Assembly: GCA_032871835.1 (NCBI GenBank)
Contig: CM065295.1
Location: forward strand, 70,116,687 to 70,180,686
Origin: Dipteronia dyeriana
Lineage: Eukaryota; Streptophyta; Magnoliopsida; Sapindales; Sapindaceae
Direction: 5' to 3'
Length of the DNA: 64,000 nt
In this document: positions 1 through 11,244 of the stretch, one piece after another
How the letters are laid out: each line of letters opens with the position of its first letter
Position numbering within the stretch: position 1 is the first letter of the stretch
Made by a program: the position numbers and the translations under genes
The notes under the pieces: generated by a model
Told to the model about the DNA's origin: nothing
The model's input: only the letters and a program-made list of their open reading frames with translations
Database searches by the model: none

Positions 1-565
1 ATCACACAATTCCGAATTATAAATTGCTAAGGAATTAAAGAAAACACGAAGATTTTACATGGTAAAACCCTAAAGTGAGGAAACATCCACGGTTGCCAGT
101 GTCGATGAGAAGAAATTCACTATATTGTAATGATTACACACTTAGTCTCGCGTGCTCTCTCAACCCTTTCATGGGTATTATCAGGGTCTATTTATGCATG
201 CATAGAACCCTAATTTGAGCTATACAAGTAAGTGGAATTGACGTGTTTGAGTCGTTTTATCCTTCTTTCCTGTTTCATGTTCTTCACGTATTGGACTTCT
301 TGCCTAATTTGGACTCTGACATTAGTAAGGAAATTCGCTTCCTTGTCAAAGTGTGTTTTGAGACACCTTATTGGAGTAAGACTCATTCTCTATGTATTTG
401 ATAATATCCCTGTGTCGATCTGCAGACCATCTACAAAATCCCGACCAATGATTCAATACCGACCAGCTTGATAGCCCGACCGGGTGTTATGAAACCATCT
501 TTGGTCAGCTTAGGAAGGTTGACTCTTGGTGACGCGGCATCTATAATTCCTGTATCCTCGGGTAA
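1..565 (-). mobile_element. LTR fragment of a Gypsy element related to G2
   Basis: Read on the minus strand, this stretch matches the LTRs of the Gypsy element at 47318-59903. It shares the CCACGGTTGCC block (near 90-100), the GTAAAACCC block, the 'AGAACCCTAATT' motif and the end-proximal 'ACACCTTATT' region. The outer edge near 565 corresponds to the 5' end of the LTR, so any element body would lie to the left, outside the window. No internal retrotransposon sequence follows to the right. It is therefore a 5' LTR of an element mostly outside the window, or a solo LTR. The exact terminus is degraded. Confidence 0.7.
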
Positions 566-1362
566 TTATGCTTACTCATCATTCTTTAGATTTTACCAAT
601 AACAAAGTGATTTTAGAAAACGAATGTCAAAAAAATAAAATTGGTTTGTAAGAAGAATATTTCATTTGAAAAGTACAACTATATGTGTCATGTAGCGAGG
701 ACAAAGACAGTCGCTAGACGGCTATCCAATAAAATAGTTATAAAATATTATATATTTTCATTAAAATATTAATAATTTAATTTTTAGGACATTATTGAAA
801 ATTTAAAAATACATAAATTTAGGATGTACGTACAATTTTAAAGGGATACAAATATCACCACTTCATGTAAATTAAAAACAAAAAAAAACAAAAACAAAAT
901 TGGGCATTAACTCAATTCGATCAACCCAAACCACATCAACCCATCAAAATTTGGCTTGGGTTTAGATTTATATTTATATTGAGCTGAAATTGCCCACTTT
1001 TTTAACTTACCATTCAATTTTTATAATGAGCTTTTGATTTTAATTTGATTGCACATCAGCACATGTACAAATATTTAACAAAATCAAGTATACTTATTCT
1101 TACGTTTTGCAACATGAAGACTAACATTCTTTTATCGAAGTCAAATTTTATAGGTAATGTTATCATACAAGTCCAATAAAGTTAGTGAACTAGTTGAACT
1201 TAACTAGATCTTTAATCCGATGATTTAAAGTTATAACAACATTTACAACTACAAATATGAAAACGGTAGAAAGATTATAAAAAATATTTTTAAAAAAAGT
1301 AAAAAAAAAAGGGAAGATGAACAAACAAAAAACTAATGGTCTCTCTTTTTGCAACTATAATG
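566..1362. other. AT-rich spacer, nothing recognised
   Basis: About 800 bases with A and T runs and no convincing reading frame. It separates the LTR fragment from the left target duplication of G1 and is probably pre-insertion host DNA. Confidence 0.5.
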
Positions 1363-1367
1363 TTATG

Positions 1368-1541
1368 TGTTGATATTGAATATTCGTTACAGGAAATATC
1401 GGTTAGGCAACAATGTTATTTACAGTTTGTTAATGGTGAAAAATGAAATAACGCAAAGGTGAGAGACGATTTTACGTGGAAAGCCCCAGGAAAGGAAAAA
1501 AAACCACGGTTACCGATGACGGCGAGGAATAAGTTTCACTT
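1368..1541 (-). repeat. G1 3' LTR remnant
   Basis: This aligns with 19734-19910, the inner end of the right LTR. Shared blocks include GAAATAACGCAAA, the CCACGGTT block and GGAATAAGTTTCACT. Similarity stops abruptly at about 1541, so only about 174 of some 930 LTR bases survive on this side. The outer TG end and target duplication are intact, which argues for an internal deletion or rearrangement rather than end erosion. Confidence 0.8.
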
Positions 1542-1544
1542 ATC

Positions 1545-2450
1545 TGACTTCTTTAGAGCCAGTTATCAGCCGCGAATTCTGATCGCATTCAATGAATTGT
1601 TGTTTCAATTAGCTTTGGCACTTGAGCTTTTGGATAGACTTCGCTTGGATCTGCCTTGGAGCGGTTCTCACTAACGCTCAAATCCTTTCTTGGCTTTGCT
1701 CGGATCCGCCTTGGAACGGTTCTTACTAATGCTCGAATCCTTACTCAACTCTAGTAGGGGCATCTTAGTCTGATCGTCCACTTTTTATCTTTATTTCAAA
1801 ATGAGTTTACAAGTCTTTTTGTCGTCCCAACTCTTTGTTTGGACTAATTTCTAGTTGTCTTGATCTTTGCAAAGCAGTGTTCAAAGACCCTTGTCCAATT
1901 TAAAATTGTTTTTCCCACATATACGAGTTACCAAGGATGGCTTCCAGTTTTTTTTTGTTACAATGGTTCGCTGAATCGTTGGTGATGCATCTGCATACAC
2001 CAACACTGTCTCACACGTCTCACCAGATCCTTCCCGATGGTGTACTTGAGTGCTTTTTCTGTTGAACCGCCATCTTCGGGTTGGTTAGAATGTTGGCAGT
2101 GCTTAATATGCACCCAGTCAGTTTGTTAGGAGCACCGGATCTACACTAGATTTTCAGAATGTCGGGCATATTCAACCACCATGGTGAGTGTCAGTGTTGA
2201 GAGTTTATCTTTGATAACAATACTTATTTAAATTTGAACACTGTTCTTGGCTTTTTGATTCCGAATGTTTTTGAAACTTTATTGATCAAATTGTGGATTG
2301 ACAAATTCAAGACACTAGAAACAATTAGGAAAATAAACAATATCTAAAATGCCTAACAAAACCATCTAAGAAACTTGACTAAAATCAAACTAATAACACT
2401 TGAGTCGAATTGACTCTAAAGACTTGTCTAAGTCTAGGCATCCGCCTAAG
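1545..2450. other. Unassigned segment inside G1
   Basis: This lies between the truncated 3' LTR and the protease remnant, where pol should be, but neither strand gives a recognisable RT, RNase H or integrase motif. It holds two tandem copies of a roughly 47-bp sequence at 55-bp spacing (1642-1688 and 1697-1743, both containing GGATC-GCCTTGGA and GGTTCT-ACTAA). It also holds an imperfect hairpin near 1979-2007 (GTTGGTG arms). An AT-rich part at 2210-2420 has AATAAAG on the minus strand. It could be filler DNA from repair of a deletion, or a short unidentified insertion. Confidence 0.5.
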
Positions 2451-2479
2451 CTCTTTCCATAATTCCTTCCTCGACTAAG

Positions 2480-2990
2480 GGCTCGCCTTCAATCATGCAC
2501 ACTTGGCAAGGTTTTCCCTTCGAGCCATCTCCTATAACCCTTTTACCACACCTATGCTGAATTTCGTTGGGAGCTTAATCATCAGAGCATAGGTGGTTGT
2601 TACTGATTTCATTCTGTTCAGGAAAGGTCTTTCCCGTAAGGTATTCTATGACTAATTTTTTGTGTTGACCACTACGAAGTCTAGCAGCATAGCCTTTTGG
2701 CATGGGGGTGCCCTAACTTTTAAAGGTAACTCGATTGTTCTGAGCGACCTTACTTTCGTGTCGTAAAATCCTCTGTATGGAATGGGTAGTGGTTGTAGAT
2801 CCTTCCTTTTTAGCCTAGCTGATCAAAGATCTGAGGACTTAGGATGCCTATCGAGCTTCCATTATAGATCAACACTCGGGTGGACATCTCGATAACCGAT
2901 TAGAGATGTTATGACAACTTCATCGTTTGGCCTTACATCGACTTCATATGAGTCTGCTTCGGTAAAAACGATCGGGTTCTATCCTTCCTT
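2480..2990 (-). pseudogene. G1 aspartic protease remnant
   Basis: The minus-strand translation contains YNGSSIGIL, matching the IDNGSSADIL active-site segment of plant Gypsy proteases with the catalytic Asp changed to Tyr. Further on it has FVVV and TTTYALMIKLPTKFSIGVVKG. That closely parallels the G2 protease tail (PYALTMKFPTEARVGV, near 50460-50520). Stop codons and frame slips interrupt it. It would normally cut the Gag-Pol polyprotein inside virus-like particles. It cannot make an active enzyme. Confidence 0.7.
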
Positions 2991-2999
2991 GATTCTCTT

Positions 3000-3986
3000 A
3001 GGATATTGTTAGATTGAGTTCACATCCAGGTTCTTCTAGGCATACATGGCATCTTAAATCTTTGTCCCCATTTTCCTGTTACTTCTGCCCTTGTAGGGCC
3101 CTCCGAATATGGTATGAATTTCTTATTCACTTCTTCCTCGTCTGGGGTTATCCTTATCGCGTTCCCCCCTCTAGTCGATCTTCCCAGCTTGGGTTCTTTT
3201 ACCTGTTGTCCATATTCTGAAGGATTAAGTCTTTGAGGTGTACTTCCCTGATGAACGTCTCAATGTGGTCTCTCAATTGATAACACTTCAACGTCATGTC
3301 TGGTCTCTTTGTAGAATCTACAGCACTTGGTTGTATCTCTCTGAGCGTAAGTTGATTACTTTATGGCATACTTGACTAATTTCTAGTCCTCCACAATGGC
3401 CAGAACTTCCTTCTGCTTTTTGATAAGAGGAGTATGGTTGGTGTATTAGCCTTGGAAGTTTATGTCGTTTCGACCACTTTTGTATCCCTCATCATGACGA
3501 CTGTCTTGGTTCTTCTTGCTCTCTTAGTGATGGCTCTTCTGGTTCTTCTAAAAGCCCTATTTTGGTTTTGTGTTTTCCTCGGGTCGACCACTATGAACGT
3601 GGCTTCAGCCTTGAGCCAACTTCTTTTCGACCATTGCATAACTGCCCGCCACATCCATCAGGTCAGCATAAGTACTCAGATATTTTATTTTCAAATCGAA
3701 CGACAACCGACCATCATGTAAATTGCTAGTGAAAGCTGCCACCATAACTTCGTCATTAGGATTATGAATCTCTAAAACTTATTATGAGAACTTTTTCAGG
3801 TAATCCTTCATATATAGCACCATTCTTCTCTTGCTTGAGAGTGGTGAGATGAGCCACTGACTTTCCCCTTTAGATGTTTCCCATGAATTGTCACGAAAAA
3901 GCTTGAGTTAATTCATGGAAACATCTAACTGTTTTCCACAAGAGTCTCTTGAACCACCTAGATCTCAAATCCTCGAGTGTTTACAG
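3000..3986 (-). pseudogene. G1 gag, C-terminal half
   Basis: On the minus strand this begins SRWFKRLL then CFHELTQAF, the conserved middle of plant Gypsy Gag (usually WF-LP..SI.SF.EL...F). It continues through DEVMVAAFTSNL and a basic Arg/Lys-rich stretch (3460-3654). A degenerate CX2H-type knuckle follows near 3245-3330, seen as CCRFYKETRHD, where the expected FH is FY and the last Cys is absent. Several stops are present, many explained by single C-to-T changes. The N-terminal half lies at 18729-19633, displaced by insertion of element A. Confidence 0.75.
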
Positions 3987-6224
3987 TATAAGAACCTCAA
4001 TTTTATGATTGACTTATTTCATGACAAATCACATTTGGGATTCAATTTGTAATAGGTAGCTTAGGCTTTCAATAGCAAGCGCCTAAGATCCTGATGAGCT
4101 TCAAGAGGTAGTTCACTTGTGCCTAATTCTTAGTGAAGAGATTTAGTTGCACACACTCACATTTCATATATATGCATTTATATTTACATGCATTTGTTAT
4201 TGTACACGCACACACCATGTTTTTGAGTTGTTTCATGTGTTATCATGCATTTCATTCTTAGTCTTAAGTGTGGTGATTGTTATGTGTTTGATTCATTTTC
4301 TGTCATTTGATCGAAAACTTTCATGCTTGAACGATGGTGTGCTTATAGTGTATTGAGTGACGATTTGAGAAGGTCTTATTCTTCTCTTGGTTTGGTTATA
4401 TGGAGTAAGGTGTCTAGTTTCAAAAGAGTGGATTTCAAAGATTTTAATGATTTTCAAAACTGACCTTTGTATGGTCGTGTGACCATAACATTTTGTACAT
4501 TGCTTCAAAATGAGTTTTGAAATATTCTGTACAAACTAGACACCTATACCTTTCCAACGGTATACTATTCATAAAATTTCATAACCGTTTGGATTGGTTT
4601 TGAAATCTCCAAAGTGACCATCAAAATAGGGCATCTCTGTTGTTATCCGTTTCTGACCTTTGGTCACTCATTTGACCATAACGTTTTCTACAATCATCCA
4701 AATCATAATTTTTTTCAATTAAAGTAGAAATTAAACTTACATACCTTTCCAACGATATATTATACGAAAGGTTTCGAAGTCGTTTGGCCATGTTTGATCA
4801 GCTTGAATTTCAAGCTGGTGTGCTGAGAGCGGAATTCGTGCGAGCCTCAAATGAAAATGGCCCTAAAAATCTTGGCAGCAATTTTCGTTTAAAAACATTT
4901 TGCCCCCTCCATGTGCGAAGATGGCCCCGAAAAACTTGGTAGCAATTTTTGCTTCCAAATTTTGCACCCCCTCCTGGTTCAAAACCTGTAGTGAAAAACC
5001 TGATTTGTGCAAAAATGTCTTTTCCAGTGCAGCTCGTTTTTACACCTTATATATCATCTTCTTCCTAAATTATACCTAAAGCTGACAAATTCAGATCTTA
5101 GTAAGAGAACAAGCTTTCCTAGTAAGAGAAAGCACCTAGATTGCTTCTTTAACTCTCCAAACCCAAACACTCATAATCCTTTCATGAAACAAACATCATC
5201 TAGCTTCATCTAAGATGTTTCTTGGTATGGGTCTTCATTAACATATGTAACTTGGTAAGTATAACACCATTTTCATCATTCTTGTGTTCTAGCTTAATAA
5301 GATATCTCTTGTATGACTTGTATGCCTCTAGATTAGGATTTTTATTACAAGTAGAGATTGTTGTTGATATTTGGGTTGTTGTATTGTGATAGCTAGCATA
5401 TAGGATATTTTTTTCTTCTAGCTAATTAGGTCATACTGATTGCATTTTGATTATTGTGTTTAATGAACATGCCATGTTTAATGACAACATATGTTTGAAA
5501 TGGCTTTGTTTGATAACTAGATTGTAACATTGAATATTCACATCGAGTTAAGTCTTTATGAGCATTCATATAGATATTAATATCTATGAATTGTACTTAG
5601 TGACATTCTTGAATTCCTAGATAAGCATTTAGTGCTGCCTAGCATTATTTGCCTTTAGAATATTGTTATCTATTCACATTGGTTGTTGATCTCTTTATTG
5701 AGAATTAAGTCTTGTGGCTACTGGTGTGTAGTGCACAAACAATTCAAGTCTTGCAAACAAAGGAAGGGTTGGCAAGCAATTGGTCGGGTGCCACTATAAA
5801 GGCCCAAGGGGTAGAGTATGAGGCAATCAGGCCAAGCGGAGTGTATCATGGGATATCACTAGGGCCTGAACTAGGCATGGTGAGTGAAGGTGACCATAAC
5901 CTGTGGTTGTCGGCAGTGAGAGTCCGAGAATTATATGAGGGTGTAACCTTTGCTCATATAGTGGATTTCTACGATCCAGTGTGGCGCACTTAACAGCCCA
6001 TGGTTTTTTTCCCGTTTAGAGGGTTTTCCAATTATACATCTTGTGTTAATTTTAATTCTATATTGTTACACTTGATGTTGTATGTTTGTTTCATTGGATG
6101 AATATTGAATATTGACTAATCAAGAAAAATTGGTAATTGACTTGATTAAAACCTATTTACCGCCCCCGCCCACCCCCCCCCCCCCCCCTCTAGGTTATAG
6201 ACATACGTTTGTAGGGAACTTTCA
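3987..6224 (+). repeat. Element A left LTR
   Basis: It begins TATAAGAACC where the right copy has TGTAAGAACC, so the canonical TG has mutated to TA. It ends GAACTTTCA. It matches 16577-18728 throughout and, more weakly, the LTRs of element B. A TATA-like motif (ACCTTATATATCA, about 5043-5055) lies near the middle, which would place transcription start about 1.1 kb into the LTR. A long C-rich run (about 6163-6190) lies just before the 3' end. Confidence 0.85.
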
Positions 6225-6226
6225 AT

Positions 6227-6238
6227 TGGTATCAGAGT
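6227..6238 (+). promoter_or_regulatory. Primer-binding site of element A
   Basis: TGGTATCAGAGT starts 2 bases after the LTR. It matches the tRNA initiator-Met primer site TGGTATCAGAGC used by plant Copia elements at 11 of 12 positions. Confidence 0.8.
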
Positions 6239-6333
6239 GGGTTCCTAGACTTACTTAGGTGATCCAAGCTCTTGTTTGTGTGTCTTGCATTTGTTTGTTG
6301 CATTACATTTGTATTAATATATCCCAAAACACC

Positions 6334-7745
6334 ATGAGTGATTTTGAGAGACTAGAGGGTGCTTTGATCTATGAACCACCGATGCTCACCAAGGATAACT
6401 ACTCCTCTTGGAAAGTAAGGATGGAGGTCTTTTTGTGTAACCATGATGAGCATGTGTGGATGTGTGTGGAAGAAGGATACTCACCTCCCATGGAGACACA
6501 AGAGAATAGGGCTTCTATGCCTAAACCCAAGTCCAAATGGACAAATGCTGAACTCGAGGCTGTCGAGTGGAACTCAAAGGGCCTCTATGCCTTATATTGT
6601 GCAGTGGGTGAGAGTCAATCAAAACTCATCCCAAACCACTCGAGATGTTCGAGAAGCTTGGGAGATTCTAAGAGTCATCAATGAAAGTACCGTGAAAGAA
6701 GAAGATAAAAATTTAGGTACCTTGAAGATTAAGCTTCAATGTTTTGATTGTGGCGGCTATGGGCACATCTCCACGGATTGTGGAAACTCAAAGAGGCAAA
6801 TCAAAGACCCACTCTTGTAGTGAAAGTGAAAAAAGCTATTCGGATTCCGATGGATGTGAAAGGAATCATATAGCCTTGTACGTTTTACATGATAACAACT
6901 CTAAAGCGGCCATAAGACATCCATCACTCAAGGTCGACATTGAAGAAGCTAGCTTAGATGTTGATTGCCACGCGAGCGCAAGTGGTAGAAGCTTCGATGA
7001 AGAAAGTTCAAGCTCCAAGAACTTGAGTGATGATGGGTTTGGTTATGAAGACTTCATTAAAAGTCTTCAAAGGTCCTTGAAGAATAAAAATGAAGAAATC
7101 AAGAAGTTGAAGAAGGAAAACCTTTAACTAAGGACCAAGTTAGATGACTCCTTAAAGATGGACATAGTTGAAACGTCCAAATATAAGAAGGAGATTGAAG
7201 ATTGCCATCAAAGGATGAAGGCAATGAAGGATGAACTTGCCAACAAAGACAATTCCTTGAAGATTATCAAGGATAAAGATATGAGGTGCCTTGAAGAATT
7301 GAAGAAGGTCAAGGTCAAACAACCTCAAGCTCAAGGCAAAAAGAAAGCTTAACCTTCACAACATTTTAGGAGGAAGATTGATCTTGTAGAGTCATCCAAG
7401 AATGGCCAAGTGAAGATGCCAATGAAGAATGGAGCTAATTCTCAACAACCAAGATCTCCTCCTCCAAACCTTTCCTCAACCAATGAGGCAAGCCAAAAAA
7501 ACTCAACCAAGGAAACATGGCAATCCGATTCAACAATAAAAGAAGAAGAGAACCGGCTCAACACCAAAGGCTACAGCAAATGCATGACAAGTCTCAAATG
7601 ACCATACAAGGATATTGTATGACTCCTAAGTTTATACCTACTTGTCATTTGTGTGGTGTTTATGGGCACGTTAGGCCAAATTGCTCTATGTACATTAAGA
7701 ATTATAAGGTTGAGAGCATGATAGAGAGGAATAGGCTTAAATAGG
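6334..7745 (+). pseudogene. Broken Copia-type gag of element A
   Basis: The ATG at 6334 starts MSDFERLEGALIYEPPMLTK, then NYSSWKVRMEVFL and a VWMCVEEGYSPP segment. This is the N-terminal UBN2/DUF4219-like part of Copia Gag. A frame slip near 6640 moves to the frame reading REAWEILRVINEST. The central Gag region is then missing, and the reading jumps to a CCHC knuckle CFDCGGYGHISTDC (6740-6781). Further pieces are an acidic/Ser-rich part, a Lys/Glu coiled coil (about 7040-7310) and a second intact CX2CX4HX4C knuckle, CHLCGVYGHVRPNC (7643-7684). Stops and frame changes separate these pieces. Gag would package element RNA. This copy is not functional as it stands. Confidence 0.75.
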
Positions 7746-8852
7746 CCAATATGCATGTGTCTAGGAAATCGAGTAATTAATCCTAGGAAATCTAAGAACA
7801 TGTCTATGATCACTAGGAATGAAAATATATCACCTTGGTGGATTTGGATTAATAAGTATGAACATGCATGTTATTATGCTAACAGATCACCCATAGACTC
7901 AACTAGGTCCAATGGACTTGGTAGATCTATAGGTGCTCATGCCTCCCATTGACTTGGTTGGATTTGACCCCATTTGGGGAGCTCAAGCAAAGAGAGCGAA
8001 CTTACATGATTTGCTATGTGTAAAAAGTTGATTAATTTTACGCTCTTTTATTAATTGCTTGAGATTCTTGGTTGCATATATATGCTTATATTTTTTTTCT
8101 CAATAAGTGTGCAATGTTGCTTTACTTGCAATCCATGTCATATTTATGTTCAAACGTGCATTTTTGGACTAGGATATTTAATTGGGAAAGTACATTTGAA
8201 TGACCTATAATTAATCTCCATGACATGTGAACTTAATTTTTATAACATGCTTAAAATAACATGCATGAATTGAGTTTGATTGCTTTAATGCAAATGTGTG
8301 TGAGTGCAAATGAGAAGACTAATCAATAAGGATCATGTATCCATGTAATTAATAAGGATTTTATATCCAAATTAGTCTTCTCTCCTTTCTTAATGGTGAA
8401 ACAAGACTACTATCATACAGATAATTATCCGAAAAAATCAAAAAGGGTGCAATAGTCGCTCATGTCTTGATTTACCTTTAATGATTGATATAGTTGCTTT
8501 ATTTTCAAACTTTTTGAAACTATATCTTGTTTGCTTATGACAAAAGGGTACAAATTGGATTGAATTCTTTAGGAAACCTTTTTGATGTTTGTTTTGCTAA
8601 ATACCATTTGTTTTGGATTTGAATGAAACATGTCTTCCTTGCAAAGCATCCTTGTCAACCATTTTTCTTTAAATCAAACTCCTTGAAATACTCTCTATTA
8701 CTTATGTTGCAAAAAGTTCGTTTATATGATTATGCATCGTAATTGTGCTAATAGCTCTCTTTGCTAAAGCAACATGATAGGGGGAGCTCCTAGGTCTATC
8801 CCATGACAAAAATGGGGAGAAGTCTTGAGAGATATAGGGGAGCATTAGTAAC
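7746..8852 (+). other. Element A non-coding internal region, up to B insertion
   Basis: This AT-rich stretch is closely similar to 12621-13610 of element B, for example the 'GAGACTAATCA...AAGGATC' and 'GGATAATTATCCG' blocks. No pol motif is seen. It probably corresponds to the region between the gag remnant and the 3' purine tract, brought together by deletion of pol. It ends where element B inserted after GAGCATTAGTAAC. Confidence 0.6.
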
Positions 8853-11120
8853 TGTAAGGACCTCAATTTTATGATTGACTTATTTCATGACAAACCACAC
8901 CACATTGAGGATGATTGTGTAATGGGTAGCTTAGGTCCTCATTGGCAAGCTTCCAAGCATCTCCATGACTTCAAGAGCAAAAGGTATATTCACTTGACTT
9001 TGCCTCTCGAAGAGTTTAGATGCGTACACACACTTCATGCATGATTTGTATCGACATGCATTTGTGTCATACTGCTAATGTTTGCGTTCTTACTTACAAT
9101 CACACTTGCACTTCATTTTTAGTCTCAAGTGTGGTTGTTGTGTGTTTTATTCATTTTTCACTGTTTTATCGGAAACGTCCATGCTTGCATGATGGTGTGC
9201 TTGTCCTAGTGTGTTGACTGACCATTTGAGAAGGTTTTATTTTTTTCTTGGCTTGGTTATATGGAATAAGGTGTCTAGTTTCAAAAGAGTTGATTTCAAT
9301 AATTAAAATATTTTTCAAAACTGACATTTGTATGGTCTTATGACCATATCTTTTTATGTAATACCTCAAAATGAGTTTTGAAATTTTCTGTACAAACTAG
9401 ACACCCATAACTTTCCAACAATATATTATTCGTAATATTTCATGACCGTTTGGATTGGTTTTGAAATCTTCAATGTGACCACAAAATTTGGTCACTCAAA
9501 TGACCGTAACTCTTTCTACAGACATCCAATCATGTTTTGTAAATTGGAGTAGAAATTAGAATTTCATACCTTTCCAACGATATATTATACGAAAGGTTTG
9601 GATATAGTTTGGTCGTGTTTTGGGTCACTCGAAGCTCAAGTTGTTGAGCTGTCAGGCGTGTACCACGGTCTAGACCGCTTTTGGTACACATGCCTAGCCA
9701 GCGGTCTAGGGAGCGGTAATGTCTAGCCTTGCCATGCTGCCTGGACAGCTGCTTAGACACTTGCTTAGCCAGCAGTATGCCCAACGGTCTTGACAGGATT
9801 TTGTTTCCTAAGTTCAAAAAGACGTCATTTTGTCTAGGGATTTTATATATATGTTCTCTTCTTCTTCTTTGTCACTTAAGAGCCCAAAGAATACATTTTT
9901 AGAGTGAGATAACCTCCATTAGAGAGAGAAAGCTTCAAGCTTTGTTTTTGACTTTCCAAACCCAAAACCCATCTCTATCTTACATCATTATTCATCATAT
10001 GAGCATGGGTGTTCTTTGTTTCATGACTAGGTAAGTAAGAGCTTTATTTAACATCATTTATTGCTCTTCTTACTCTAGATAAGGTATTTATTGTTTGATT
10101 AAATATCTAGACTCTACTTCATTACATATATTTATGAGTCTTGATAACATGATTGGGTTTGTTTTTTGATAGCTAGCATTTATGACATATTTGCCTCTAG
10201 CTTATTAGGTCATATTGATTGCACTTTGATGATTACATTTAATGACCATGCCATGCTTAATGATAACTTATGTTGAACTAGATTTGTTTGATAACTAGAT
10301 TGTAATATTGCATATCCATATCTAGCTAAGTCTTTATGCATTGCATTTAGACATTATTGTTTATGCCTCATTGATTACAAAATTGCCCTTGATCATTTGT
10401 TGTGACAACTTGTATTGGTTAGACTTTTATTGTCAATTAGGTTGTTAGATTTTTTCTACATCTTATTGAGTCCTTATTTGTGCGCAAGTAGGCATTGTTG
10501 ATAAGTAGGATGTTATATTGCATTATCTACTTCTAGTTAAGCATTTTATGTTTGGTCTTACATATAATTGCATTTGAGCATAGTGTCATATATACACTTA
10601 GACCATATACACTTCATTGAGTTAAAGTCTTGTGGCTTCGGTTTAAAGTTGCACAAGCAAGAGAAGCCTTGCAACCAAGGGTGGTTGGCAAGCAATTGGT
10701 CGAGTATCCACTGTAAAAGGCCTGAGGGGTAGAGTAGGAGGTGTTCACGCCAAGAGTAGTGGATCAGGGGATATCACTAGGGATTGAACCAAGAGTGGTG
10801 AGTGGTAGTGGCCATAGCCTGAGGTTGTCGAGAGTGAGAGTCCGAGTATCACTTGAGGGTGTAACTTTTTAGTCATAGTAGATTTCTGTGATCGAGTGTG
10901 GCTTACTTAACAGCCCATGGTTTTCCAATTTGGATGGTTTCCACGTATAAATCAAGTGTTCTTTATTACTCCGCACTTTACACTTGATTTTGTATGTTTG
11001 TTTTGTTGGGTGAATTTGAATATTGACTAATCAATAAAAATTGATAATTAACTTGAATAAAACCAATTCACCCCCCACCCCCCAAGGTTATTAGACACAC
11101 GTTTTAAAGGGTAACTTTCA
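8853..11120 (+). repeat. Element B left LTR
   Basis: A 2268-bp LTR with canonical TG and CA ends. A candidate TATA box TTTTATATATATG lies at 9841-9853. A run of C lies near 11070-11087, just before the 3' end. Compared with the right LTR it lacks about 45 bases near 9490 (the right copy has AGGGCAACTCTGTTG at 14567-14581). Confidence 0.88.
9841..9853 (+). promoter_or_regulatory. Candidate TATA box in B left LTR
   Basis: TTTTATATATATG is followed by a CT-rich stretch (TTCTCTTCTTCTTC), a usual plant retrotransposon promoter arrangement. The same motif is kept in the right LTR at 14951-14963. This is inferred from sequence only. Confidence 0.4.
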
Positions 11121-11122
11121 AT

Positions 11123-11134
11123 TGGTATCAAAGC
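11123..11134 (+). promoter_or_regulatory. Primer-binding site of element B
   Basis: TGGTATCAAAGC starts 2 bases after the left LTR and matches the tRNA initiator-Met primer site at 11 of 12 positions. Confidence 0.8.
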
Positions 11135-11244
11135 GGGTTCCTAGACATACTTAGGTGATCCAAGCTCTTGTTTTTGTGTCTTGCATTTGTTTGCACTTGT
11201 TTGTTGCATTTCATTTACATTCGTTCACTTCACCAAACACCATA

